NCBI RefSeq assembly: GCF_051257895.1
Contig: NZ_CP194331.1
Span: 2,602,174-2,666,173 of the forward strand
DNA from: Gallionella straubiae
Lineage (GTDB): Bacteria; Pseudomonadota; Gammaproteobacteria; Burkholderiales; Gallionellaceae
DNA length: 64,000 nucleotides
Direction: 5' to 3'
Position 1 is the first letter of the stretch, and every line of letters starts with the position of its first letter. A program made the position numbers and the translations under genes. Below the pieces are notes generated by a model. The model was not told the origin of the DNA. It ran no database searches and was given only the letters and a program-made list of their open reading frames with translations. This document shows, one piece after another, positions 1 through 6,788 of this stretch.

Positions 1-1
1 G

Positions 2-85
2 GAGGCTTTGCTCAACCGCGCCGATACAGCCCTGTACGAGGCCAAGCGAACCGGACGGAATCGCGTGGTGTTTGCCGCATCGTAG
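2..85 (+). CDS. C-terminal end of a GGDEF (diguanylate cyclase) protein, cut by the window edge
   Basis: The window opens inside a gene and only the last 27 codons are visible. The residues ADTALYEAKRTGRNRV match the closing helix and strand of GGDEF domains, which make c-di-GMP from two GTP. The catalytic GGDEF loop lies outside the window, so activity cannot be judged. A diverged copy of this same tail occurs at 6414-6499, fused to a different N-terminus. Confidence 0.75.
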   Translation, partial: EALLNRADTALYEAKRTGRNRVVFAAS

Positions 86-449
86 GGCTGCCGGGCTGGG
101 TGAAACGCGCCGTTTATATTGGTGCATCCACTTATGCGGTTGCCCCCTCCGGGGAATTGCCCCTACATGGTTTACCTTATCGACCCATGGCCAATAAGGG
201 CGTCTAATTGGTGTCGATGAGCGGCCACGCGGACTCTATATCCGTTCTCCAGATTCGCTAGATTCTGGTCTGTCGCAGCCTCCGCCGGGCTACTTGGTAC
301 ATACGCTCGCACTTGCCGTGGAAACTCGATCACGATGCACGGCAAGACTATATGCCGGTGAGTGCGCCATATCAACCCGCTGGCCAAGTGGTAAGAGAAG
401 CACCGTAGAAGTGGATTGTAGTTAACACTAAACCAAAAGGAGAGTGACT
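86..449. other. Intergenic stretch without a recognisable gene
   Basis: These 364 bases separate the GGDEF tail from the redox cassette. Reading frames on both strands are short and give no recognisable protein. The last bases carry a clear ribosome binding site (AAGGAG at 437-442) for the gene starting at 450. I saw no convincing promoter hexamers or terminator. Confidence 0.5.
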
Positions 450-1058
450 ATGTCCGACCATACCCCAAGCAGAACCAAGCGGAGAAAAATTGCCACCGCC
501 GCGCTAGGTGCAAGCCTGGCCGCCATACTTCTTATTGGCGCTGGCACTGCCGCCGCCGACAAGAACCTGTACCCCGGAACCAAGGTTGGCGAGTCCATGC
601 CAAAGGTCAAGGGAATTCCGCCGGCGCTGGCCAAAAACCTGGCAAGTTTCGATGACCTCGACTTCCGGGTCTACACCGGCCAGCAGTGGCAGGACTTCCA
701 CAAGACTCACACGCAGGACGTTGTAGTGCACTGGCCTGACGGCCACCAGACAAAAGGCCTCGAGAAGCACATCGAGGACGTGAAGTACATGTTCACGTTC
801 GCGCCCGACAACCGGATCAAGGAGCACCCGGTCCGGTTTGGCACTGCGGATGGCCAGTGGACGGCCGTGACCGGCTGGCTAGAGGGTACCTTCACGAAGC
901 CGATGGTTCTTCCGGATGGCAAGGCTATTGAGCCGACCGGCAAGGCTTACCGCATCCCGATGGCGACGATAGGCCACTGGAACAAGGATGGGATCATGTT
1001 CGAGGAATTCCTTTTCTGGGACAACGGCGAGTTCATGAAGCAGATCGGGCTGCAATAA
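450..1058 (+). CDS. Exported SnoaL-like (ester cyclase-type) protein
   Basis: A 202-residue protein. The ATG at 450 is chosen over an in-frame GTG at 444 because AAGGAG at 437-442 lies 7 bases from the ATG and only 1 base from the GTG. The N-terminus has a basic stretch (RTKRRK) and a hydrophobic core ending in AAA, a probable Sec signal peptide with cleavage near residue 37. The mature part (F-x-D-L-D-F-R-V-Y, then VVVHWPDG, HIEDVKYMF, and WLEGTFTKP) has the look of the SnoaL/NTF2-like alpha+beta barrel, often annotated ester cyclase. Substrate is unknown. It is the first gene of a same-strand run of redox genes and would be the only exported member. Confidence 0.65.
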   Translation: MSDHTPSRTKRRKIATAALGASLAAILLIGAGTAAADKNLYPGTKVGESMPKVKGIPPALAKNLASFDDLDFRVYTGQQWQDFHKTHTQDVVVHWPDGHQTKGLEKHIEDVKYMFTFAPDNRIKEHPVRFGTADGQWTAVTGWLEGTFTKPMVLPDGKAIEPTGKAYRIPMATIGHWNKDGIMFEEFLFWDNGEFMKQIGLQ

Positions 1059-1147
1059 ACTGCAACAGCCAGAAGGGGCAAGCCACTCGCACCAGTGTCA
1101 CGGTTCTCCTGGCATCAATGCTCAGCTTCGAGAGGTGGATAAAGACG

Positions 1148-1453
1148 ATGACGTGGACCTACGTGATGGAAGAGGTGGCATTACCGGAGGGCGGCATGGC
1201 GCCGGTTTATCCGCTGGGGGTTAATGTCGTCATCGCGCGCGTCGGCGGAACGGTCTACGCTGTCTCGGGAAAATGCGCACACATGGCTTGTCCGTTGTTC
1301 TGCGGCTCGCTCGACGGCCATACTCTTGCCTGTCCGTGCCACGACTGGCGCTACGACATCAGGACGGGAAAATTCCTTGATGCGCCCGAGCTTGCCCTTG
1401 CTGCCTACCCCGCAAAATCCGAGGCAGGCAAACTGTTCGTCAATCTCGGCTGA
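1148..1453 (+). CDS. Rieske-type [2Fe-2S] ferredoxin (first of two)
   Basis: A small soluble Rieske protein of 101 residues. Cluster ligands are visible as C-x-H (KCAHMAC) and C-x-x-H (CPCHDWRYD), with the usual DG-x-x-L-x-CPCH spacing. The size fits an electron-transfer ferredoxin rather than an oxygenase alpha subunit. I choose the ATG at 1148, with AGAGGTGG at 1131-1138 upstream; an in-frame ATG at 1118 adds ten residues but has no ribosome binding site. The gene lies 12 bases ahead of a glutaredoxin gene, which suggests co-transcription. The redox partner is inferred only from context. Confidence 0.85.
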   Translation: MTWTYVMEEVALPEGGMAPVYPLGVNVVIARVGGTVYAVSGKCAHMACPLFCGSLDGHTLACPCHDWRYDIRTGKFLDAPELALAAYPAKSEAGKLFVNLG

Positions 1454-1465
1454 AAGGAGAATGCG

Positions 1466-1717
1466 ATGACGAAGGTTTCCATGTACACGCTATCCACCTG
1501 CCCCTGGTGCAGAAAAACCAAGAAGTTCTTCGCTGAACGCAACATCTCGTTCGATTTCACGGATTACGATCTCGCCGACGAGGCAACGCAGCGCAAGATC
1601 ATGGTTGAGCTCGATGCCGAGGGGGCCAGCGGCTTTCCATTCGTCCGGATCGGCGATCAGGTCGTCGTAGGCTACCAGCCCGATCGCTACACTAAACTGC
1701 TGGGACTCTCCGAATGA
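1466..1717 (+). CDS. Glutaredoxin-like protein with CPWC active site
   Basis: An 83-residue thioredoxin-fold protein with the dithiol motif STCPWCRKTKKFF near residues 10-22 and a cis-proline segment GFPFVRIGDQVVVG. Dithiol glutaredoxins reduce protein disulfides or glutathione mixed disulfides. AAAGGAG precedes the ATG. The stop codon overlaps the ATG of the next gene by four bases (ATGA), so the two are probably translationally coupled. That neighbour is a ferredoxin-thioredoxin-reductase-type catalytic subunit, so this glutaredoxin is a good candidate for its disulfide substrate in place of thioredoxin. Confidence 0.85.
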   Translation: MTKVSMYTLSTCPWCRKTKKFFAERNISFDFTDYDLADEATQRKIMVELDAEGASGFPFVRIGDQVVVGYQPDRYTKLLGLSE

Positions 1718-2049
1718 ATACCGAATCCAGAAAAAAGGCACTGCGCCACTTTTTCGGCAAGGTTGTCGAGCCGATGGGCTTCAAGTTCACGCCGGACACC
1801 GAACTGGCGGAGTTTCTCCTCGATCAGGAGGTAATGCTTGAGGCCAAGCACGGCGTGCCCTTCTGTCCCTGCCAGCCGATCCGGCACGACCGTTCTCGCG
1901 ACATGCAAATCGTTTGTCCGTGCATACCGTTCCACCGCAAGCATTTCGATGCCATGAAGCGTTGCTGGTGCGGGTTATTCGTACATCAGGACGTCACGGA
2001 TCCGGACAGCTTGCCGCAAGTGCCGGCAAAGGAGATGGGCATTGAGTAA
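1714..2049 (+). CDS. Ferredoxin-thioredoxin reductase catalytic-subunit family protein
   Basis: A 111-residue protein with three cysteine pairs arranged CPC-x14-CPC-x13-CWC, the signature of the FTR catalytic (beta) chain. That chain uses a [4Fe-4S] cluster beside a redox-active disulfide to pass ferredoxin electrons to a thioredoxin-type partner. In plant and cyanobacterial enzymes the last pair is CHC with a catalytically important histidine; here it is CWC, followed by GLFVHQD. No variable (FtrV) subunit is seen nearby. The gene is locked between a glutaredoxin (4-base overlap) and a Rieske ferredoxin (8-base overlap), suggesting a relay Rieske ferredoxin to FTR to glutaredoxin. Family assignment is firm; partners are inferred. 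Confidence 0.85.
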   Translation: MNTESRKKALRHFFGKVVEPMGFKFTPDTELAEFLLDQEVMLEAKHGVPFCPCQPIRHDRSRDMQIVCPCIPFHRKHFDAMKRCWCGLFVHQDVTDPDSLPQVPAKEMGIE

Positions 2050-2437
2050 CAACTTCATCCGGGCAATCAGAACCGCCGAGGTTGCGCCGGGAGGAATGAA
2101 GGCGGTCGAGTTGAATGGACGCGAGCTCGTCATCTGCAACTGCGGGGGGACTTTTTATGCGATTGGCCGGCGCTGTGGACACATGAACGCGCCGCTCGAA
2201 ATGGGGACGCTCGATGGCTCAATCCTCACCTGCGCCATGCATTGCGCCCAGTTTGACGTTACGACGGGAGAAGCGCTCGCGGGTCCCGTGCCCCCCTACT
2301 TGGGAAACGAGTCACCTCCGCCAAGGACCGCAGCTTTACTCCAGAACGTCGGTACGCTGATGCAGCACATCCGCACTGAACCCATCCGCACCTACGAGGC
2401 AAAAGTCGAATCCGAGTGGGTGCTGGTCGCGCTTTAG
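2042..2437 (+). CDS. Rieske-type [2Fe-2S] ferredoxin (second)
   Basis: A 131-residue Rieske protein. Ligands are RRCGHMNAP (C-x-H) and TCAMHCAQFD (C-x-x-H). It starts with TTG at 2042, supported by AAAGGAG at 2028-2034, seven bases upstream and inside the end of the FTR gene. After the cluster-binding domain it has an extra segment of about 30 residues, including PPYLGNESPPP and a predicted helix, before the closing strand, so it is larger than the first Rieske protein of the cassette. Two different Rieske carriers may serve two donors or acceptors. Confidence 0.85.
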   Translation: MSNNFIRAIRTAEVAPGGMKAVELNGRELVICNCGGTFYAIGRRCGHMNAPLEMGTLDGSILTCAMHCAQFDVTTGEALAGPVPPYLGNESPPPRTAALLQNVGTLMQHIRTEPIRTYEAKVESEWVLVAL

Positions 2438-2482
2438 CGCATTTGCAGGCCTGTTGAAGTCGTCACTAAAGGAGAAAACATC

Positions 2483-2512
2483 ATGCCAATGCTGGCGGTG
2501 CAGGTCGGATAA
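2483..2512 (+). other. Nine-codon ORF with a strong ribosome binding site
   Basis: Between the second Rieske gene and the FMN reductase there is AAAGGAG (2468-2474) followed eight bases later by an ATG and the peptide MPMLAVQVG, then TAA. The initiation signal is as good as those of the real genes here. It could be a leader peptide or the surviving start of a deleted gene; the sequence cannot decide. Confidence 0.3.
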
Positions 2513-2547
2513 GCAGTACTGGCACAATACTTTAACAGGAGAAAGAA

Positions 2548-3117
2548 ATGAACTCAGTGAATAAGACACGCGACGTAGCCGTGATTGTCGGCAGCCTCAG
2601 GAAGGATTCAATCAACCGAAAAGTGGCCAACGCACTCGCCGAGCTTGCGCCTGCTACGCTGAAGCTCAGCATCATCGAAATCGGGCACTTGCCGATCTAC
2701 AATCAAGACGGGGATGAGAATCCACCAGCGGAATGGGTGGCATTTCGCCAGCGCATCATGGCAGCCGACGCCGTGCTCTTCGTTACGCCGGAGCATAACC
2801 GTTCGGTCCCTGCCGCCCTGAAGAACGCTATCGATATCGGCTCAAGGCCTTATGGCAAAAACGCATGGAGCGGCAAGCCGGGTGCGGTCGTCAGCGCGTC
2901 GCCAGGTGCCATCGGCGGGTTCGGCGCCAACCATCACCTGCGCCAGTCACTGGTGTTTCTGAACGTACCGGCGATGGCGCAGCCGGAAGCCTATCTCGGC
3001 GGTGCCGATAAGTTATTTGATGCACATGGCAAGCTAGCCAACGACGGGACGCGCAAATTTCTGCAGGATTTCCTGCAGGCGTTTGGCGCGTGGATCACGG
3101 CGAACACCAAATCATAA
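2548..3117 (+). CDS. NAD(P)H-dependent FMN reductase (ChrR/YieF-type flavodoxin fold)
   Basis: A 189-residue protein with the family motifs GSLRKDSINRKVA (phosphate loop for FMN, near residue 15) and TPEHNRSVPAALKNAIDIGS (near residue 80). Members of this group reduce FMN, quinones, chromate or azo compounds with NAD(P)H. A GGAG sits upstream of the ATG. Its position after two Rieske ferredoxins suggests it could feed electrons into, or protect, the thiol-redox cassette, but this is inference. Function as a general quinone/FMN reductase is the simplest reading. Confidence 0.85.
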   Translation: MNSVNKTRDVAVIVGSLRKDSINRKVANALAELAPATLKLSIIEIGHLPIYNQDGDENPPAEWVAFRQRIMAADAVLFVTPEHNRSVPAALKNAIDIGSRPYGKNAWSGKPGAVVSASPGAIGGFGANHHLRQSLVFLNVPAMAQPEAYLGGADKLFDAHGKLANDGTRKFLQDFLQAFGAWITANTKS

Positions 3118-3159
3118 CTGCGGATTTGCGCGCGACACCGCGAGCAGAAAGGACATGTC

Positions 3160-3924
3160 ATGGACAGCCAGTTGCTGAACTATACGGGTAAAGTCGTGAT
3201 GATCACCGGGGCCAGCAGCGGCATTGGACGTGCCACGGCTCTCGCCTTTGCCCGCCAGGGCGCAAAAGTCTGCATCGGCGATGTCAGCGCGGGTGCTGCG
3301 GAAACCGTCGAGCTGATCAAAAAAGAAGGTGGCGAAGCGCTTTTCGTCAAGACGGATGTCAGCCAGGTCGCGTCGGTCGAAGCGCTCGTCCAGGCCACGG
3401 TGGATGCTTTTGGCGCTTTGGACTGCGCCTTCAACAATTCCGGCATTCTGCCGCCGACCAAACCTCTGGCCGAGACGGAGGACTCCGACTTCGACAAGGT
3501 CATCGCGGTCGATCTCAAGGGCGTTTTTTTGTGCATGAAGTATGAAATCCGCCACATGCTCAAGGCCGGTGGCGGCGCAATAGTCAATACTGCTTCCGTA
3601 GCCGGCGTCATTGGCGACCCCGGCATGTCGCCTTACGTGGCCGCCAAGCACGGCGTGATTGGCCTGACCAAAGCCGCCGCGATCGATTACGCAACTAAAG
3701 GCATCCGCGTAAACGCGGTAGCCCCCGGCCTGGTGGAAACCCCCATGACGGCGGGCTGGCTGAAGGACCCGGCCTACCGCCAGATGGTCATCGGCAACAG
3801 CCCCCTCGGTCGTCCGGCACGCCCGGAGGAAATAGCCGGAATGGTGCTGTTTCTCTGCTCGCCTTCAGCCAGTTTCGCCACTGGGGGTGTGTATATGGTG
3901 GATGGAGGCCAGTCAGCCCATTAA
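3160..3924 (+). CDS. SDR-family oxidoreductase (first of two)
   Basis: A 254-residue classical short-chain dehydrogenase. The cofactor motif TGASSGIG, the SDR motif NNSG (Ser where Ala is usual), the catalytic Ser in NTASVAG and the YVAAK catalytic pair are all present. The acidic residue after beta-2 (CIGDVS) favours NAD(H). The C-terminus GGVYMVDGGQSAH is typical of glucose 1-dehydrogenase/FabG-like members. Substrate cannot be read from the sequence. It lies 42 bases downstream of the FMN reductase, in the same direction. Confidence 0.9.
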   Translation: MDSQLLNYTGKVVMITGASSGIGRATALAFARQGAKVCIGDVSAGAAETVELIKKEGGEALFVKTDVSQVASVEALVQATVDAFGALDCAFNNSGILPPTKPLAETEDSDFDKVIAVDLKGVFLCMKYEIRHMLKAGGGAIVNTASVAGVIGDPGMSPYVAAKHGVIGLTKAAAIDYATKGIRVNAVAPGLVETPMTAGWLKDPAYRQMVIGNSPLGRPARPEEIAGMVLFLCSPSASFATGGVYMVDGGQSAH

Positions 3925-3972
3925 ACCTGATAGCCGCCACGGTGGAACTTCGACTTGATATAGGAGACGATT

Positions 3973-4734
3973 ATGGCACAGCGCGCATTAGTAACAGCCG
4001 GCGCGTCCGGCATCGGGAAAGAAATTGCGAGAGCCTACGCGGCGAACGGCGCCAAAGTCTGCGTTTGCGACATCGATGCGAAGGCGCTGGATACGGCGGC
4101 GAAGGATATTCCAGGCCTGAAGACCATCGTCTGCGACGTGTCAAAACGTGATGACATCGAACGCATGGTCGCCGCTTCCGTCGAGGCGCTGGGCGGGCTC
4201 GATGTGCTGGTGAACAACGCCGGCATCGCAGGGCCAACGGCGCCCGTTGAGGACTCTGACCCCGATCAATGGGAGGCGGTGATGACCGTCGATGTCATTG
4301 GGACGTTTCACGTCACACGCCATTGCATTCCACACCTGAAAAAATCCGCCTCCGGAAGCATCGTCGTGATGTCGTCGGTCGGCGGACGCTTCGGCTATCC
4401 GAACCGCAGCGCATACTGCACGGCGAAGATGGGGCTGATCGGTTTCGCCAAAACGCTTTCGCGCGAATTGGGTCAGTACAATATTCGCGTCAACGCCATC
4501 GCGCCGGGAGCCGTCGGCGGTGGCCGCATCGAACGCGTTCTTCAGGGCCGCGCCGCCGCGGAACACAAAACGCTGGAAGAAGTCAGGGCGGCCGCGATGA
4601 GCGTCCAGTCGCTGAAACGTTTTGTCGATCCCGGGGACATTGCCGCGCTGATCCTGTTCCTGACATCGGAAGCGGGAAAGTCAATCTCCGGCCAAGTACT
4701 GCCCATCGACAACGACGCACAGACTTCCGCATAA
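3973..4734 (+). CDS. SDR-family oxidoreductase (second)
   Basis: A 253-residue short-chain dehydrogenase with TAGASGIG (slightly altered glycine motif), NNAG, the catalytic Ser in MSSVGGR and YCTAK. The CDID after beta-2 points to NAD(H). TAGGAGACGATT precedes the ATG. A long loop rich in Ala and Glu (around residues 180-205, RIERVLQGRAAAEHKT) is the substrate lid and differs from the first SDR, so the two probably act on different compounds. It closes the plus-strand redox run. Confidence 0.9.
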   Translation: MAQRALVTAGASGIGKEIARAYAANGAKVCVCDIDAKALDTAAKDIPGLKTIVCDVSKRDDIERMVAASVEALGGLDVLVNNAGIAGPTAPVEDSDPDQWEAVMTVDVIGTFHVTRHCIPHLKKSASGSIVVMSSVGGRFGYPNRSAYCTAKMGLIGFAKTLSRELGQYNIRVNAIAPGAVGGGRIERVLQGRAAAEHKTLEEVRAAAMSVQSLKRFVDPGDIAALILFLTSEAGKSISGQVLPIDNDAQTSA

Positions 4735-4810
4735 TTCACTCGGCGGCAAACAAACCGAATTAGCATCGGCAGCGCACGGCAGGGGGCAGGTCAGGTAATT
4801 ACCCCGCCGC

Positions 4811-4980
4811 TGGCATATAATTCATCCATAATACGAAATTTCATCGCCATGCCGATAAAACCACCCGCGCGTCCGGAACATCCATTCGCCGGACGGGCTC
4901 GCTAAAGATGCCGGGGTTACCGCCGATCCCTCCCGATTTTGTTTGGCCGTTCGCGCCGGCGCCCGCATGGATAGCTGGCG
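4811..4980 (+). repeat. Copy A of a 170-bp promoter-leader-5' gene segment
   Basis: This segment aligns almost base for base with 6618-6788 (copy B). Both contain TGGCATATAAT, a short leader reading frame, and the first roughly 24 codons of a Kef-type antiporter gene. Copy A lacks one A of the AAAA before the antiporter ATG. Similarity stops at GGATAGCTGGCG. Copy A now sits directly upstream of the CNNM gene at 5035 and may supply its promoter (TATAAT at 4816-4821). Confidence 0.85.
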
Positions 4981-5006
4981 TGGTTGCGACACACCACCGA
5001 GTGTAA
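4908..5006 (+). pseudogene. Truncated 5' end of a Kef-type antiporter gene
   Basis: ATG at 4908 opens MPGLPPIPPDFVWPF, matching the start of the intact antiporter at 6716 (MPGLLPIPPDLAWPF). The match ends at WIAG near residue 24; the frame then runs through unrelated codons to TAA at 5004. Only the first few percent of the gene is left. Upstream, at 4849-4905, the leader frame (MPIKP...HPFAGRAR) of the intact copy is also preserved. Confidence 0.75.
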
Positions 5007-5034
5007 TCTTGGCTATTCCTCTTGGAACCGTCGA

Positions 5035-6375
5035 ATGAGTGCGCTTGCAATCCTTGTTCTGCTCATCCTGATCTGCGGATTTTTTGCCCTCGCCGAAATG
5101 GCGCTGGCAGCTTCGAGGCGTTCCCGCCTGCAGCTGTTGGCCGATGCGGGCAACCACTCGGCAGCGAGCGCGCTACGTATCAAGTCCATGCCGTCGCGCT
5201 TCATCGCCGCCACGCAAACGGGGCTGACGGCATCAAGCCTGCTGGCCGGTATTTTCGGCGAGAACGCCCTGGCCGGTCACATCGAACATTTCATCGAGAC
5301 ATCGCTGCCGCTATTGAACGCCGTTCGCGCCGAGGTGGCGATCACGACGACGGTGGTGGTGGTCACTGCGTTCGCTATCGTCTTTGGCGAAATCGTGCCC
5401 AAGCGCATTGCGCTCGCCTATCCGGAAAAGGTGGCCAGCCTGGTTGCGCCGTTCATGCACTTCTTCATTCGCGTGCTGTCGCCGGCTATTCGCCTGCTGT
5501 CGTGGTCGGCGGACATGGTGCTCAAACTGTTGCCTTTCAGGTCTGCGCCGGAAGTCACCGGCGTAGAAGACATACTGGCTGCGCTTGACGAGGGCGAGCG
5601 GTCCGGCGCCATCGCTCCCGAGGAAAAGCACCTTCTCGGCAACGTTTTTCTGCTGGAAGGCCGGCATGTCGCGGCGGTGATGACGCCGCTCAAGGATGTG
5701 GCCTTCATCGATCTCGATCGCTCGCATAACGAGAATCTTCACGTTCTGCGCGGCTCGCCGCATGGCCGCTATCCTGTCTGCAGGGGCAGCATGCAACAGG
5801 TCATCGGCTTGGCCGAAAGCCGCACGCTACTGCGCGAAGCCCTTTCAGGCGAGTTGAGTTTTGCCAAGCTGCAGATGACCCCGCCGCTCTATGTGCCGAT
5901 GGCGCTGACGCTGATGGAGTTGCTGAGGGCATTTCGCGAACACAACACGGACTTTGCCCTGGTGGTCAACGAATTCGGTGCGACCGAGGGGGTTGTCACC
6001 ATCAGCGACCTGTTCCAGACCATGGCCGGCAACATGATGCCGGGTGCGGACGATCCGGCACTGGCGCTGGCCGTGCAGCGCGAGGACGGGTCCTGGCTGC
6101 TCGACGGCTTGCTGCCTATTGACGAGTTGCAGGACAAACTCGGGATCGCTGGGCTTGGCGACGAGGCGCAGGGGCTCTACCATACGGTGGGTGGGTTTGT
6201 GGTCGCGCACATGGGCAAGATACCCAAACGCGCGGAAAAGTTCAGCTATGGCGATTGGCAGTTTGAGGTTGTGGATATGGATCACAACCGGGTCGATGAG
6301 GTGCTCGCTACTTGCACAACCGCGCTCCCCGGCAACAATGGCGCTCGATCAACCCAAACAATCCAAGAGAGTTGA
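5035..6375 (+). CDS. CNNM/CorC (TlyC, DUF21) family membrane protein with CBS pair
   Basis: A 446-residue protein. An N-terminal DUF21/CNNM transmembrane domain (about residues 1-180, starting ILVLLILICGFFALAEMAL) is followed by a CBS-domain pair (about 195-320, with MTPLKDVAFIDL and VVNEFGATEGVVTISDL) and a C-terminal CorC_HlyC domain (about 345-430, DGLLPIDEL...VGGFV). Family members take part in Mg2+ and other divalent-cation efflux or envelope integrity; the ancient name hemolysin is misleading. The ATG at 5035 is chosen because the hydrophobic segment begins right after it; an upstream in-frame ATG at 4984 lies within the pseudogene scrap. Its promoter may come from copy A of the duplicated segment. 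Confidence 0.85.
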   Translation: MSALAILVLLILICGFFALAEMALAASRRSRLQLLADAGNHSAASALRIKSMPSRFIAATQTGLTASSLLAGIFGENALAGHIEHFIETSLPLLNAVRAEVAITTTVVVVTAFAIVFGEIVPKRIALAYPEKVASLVAPFMHFFIRVLSPAIRLLSWSADMVLKLLPFRSAPEVTGVEDILAALDEGERSGAIAPEEKHLLGNVFLLEGRHVAAVMTPLKDVAFIDLDRSHNENLHVLRGSPHGRYPVCRGSMQQVIGLAESRTLLREALSGELSFAKLQMTPPLYVPMALTLMELLRAFREHNTDFALVVNEFGATEGVVTISDLFQTMAGNMMPGADDPALALAVQREDGSWLLDGLLPIDELQDKLGIAGLGDEAQGLYHTVGGFVVAHMGKIPKRAEKFSYGDWQFEVVDMDHNRVDEVLATCTTALPGNNGARSTQTIQES

Positions 6376-6379
6376 GCGA

Positions 6380-6526
6380 ATGCCGCATGACATCAGCCTG
6401 ATTACCACGATAGGCTCAACCGCTGCCGATGCAGCCCTATACGAGGCCAGGCAAACTGGACGGAATCGCGTGGTGTTTGCCGCCTTCAGACTGCCGGGAG
6501 CCGGACTGGACACCGAAGCTGCCTAG
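6380..6526 (+). pseudogene. Chimeric gene scrap: Kef-type start fused to a GGDEF tail
   Basis: A 48-codon frame joining two unrelated pieces. Its first eleven residues, MPHDISLITTI, equal the start of the YbaL-type antiporter at 9204. From 6414 it switches to ADAALYEARQTGRNRVVF, a diverged copy of the GGDEF tail at 10-95. It has no complete domain and looks like a recombination scar. The remaining bases to 6617 hold nothing recognisable. Confidence 0.75.
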
Positions 6527-6617
6527 AGAGACTTGCCCTTCGCCGGACTGACATCCAGCGGAATACTTGCTGCCGCACGCGCTGGCCGTCGCGCTGTGCG
6601 GGTAGCCGCCCTGCCAC

Positions 6618-6788
6618 TGGCATATAATCTATCCATGACACGAAATTTCATCGCCATGCCGATAAAGCCACACTCACGTCCGGATCATCCATTCGCCGGA
6701 CGGACTCGCTAAAAGATGCCGGGGTTACTGCCGATCCCTCCCGATCTTGCATGGCCGTTCGCGCTCGCGCTCGCATGGATAGCTGGCG
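6618..6788 (+). repeat. Copy B of the duplicated promoter-leader-5' gene segment
   Basis: This is the intact parent copy: TATAAT at 6623-6628, a leader frame at 6635-6712, then the start of the functional antiporter gene. It differs from copy A (4811-4980) by scattered substitutions and one extra A just before the antiporter ATG. Confidence 0.85.
6635..6712 (+). CDS. Possible 25-residue leader peptide upstream of the antiporter
   Basis: ATG at 6635 opens a 25-codon frame that stops with TAA three bases before the antiporter ATG at 6716. The antiporter has no visible ribosome binding site of its own, so coupling to this upstream frame is plausible. In copy A the first ATG has become ATA, but the frame from the internal ATG (MPIKP to FAGR-x-R) stays open with several substitutions and ends at the same place. 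No ribosome binding site is seen for the leader either, so this remains tentative. Confidence 0.35.
   Translation: MTRNFIAMPIKPHSRPDHPFAGRTR

Noticed and set aside
172..387. 71-codon minus-strand frame near the window start
   Set aside because: No recognisable motif, no ribosome binding site, and no conserved neighbour; treated as intergenic.
1118..1147. Earlier ATG as the start of the first Rieske gene
   Set aside because: No ribosome binding site precedes it, while AGAGGTGG precedes the ATG at 1148.
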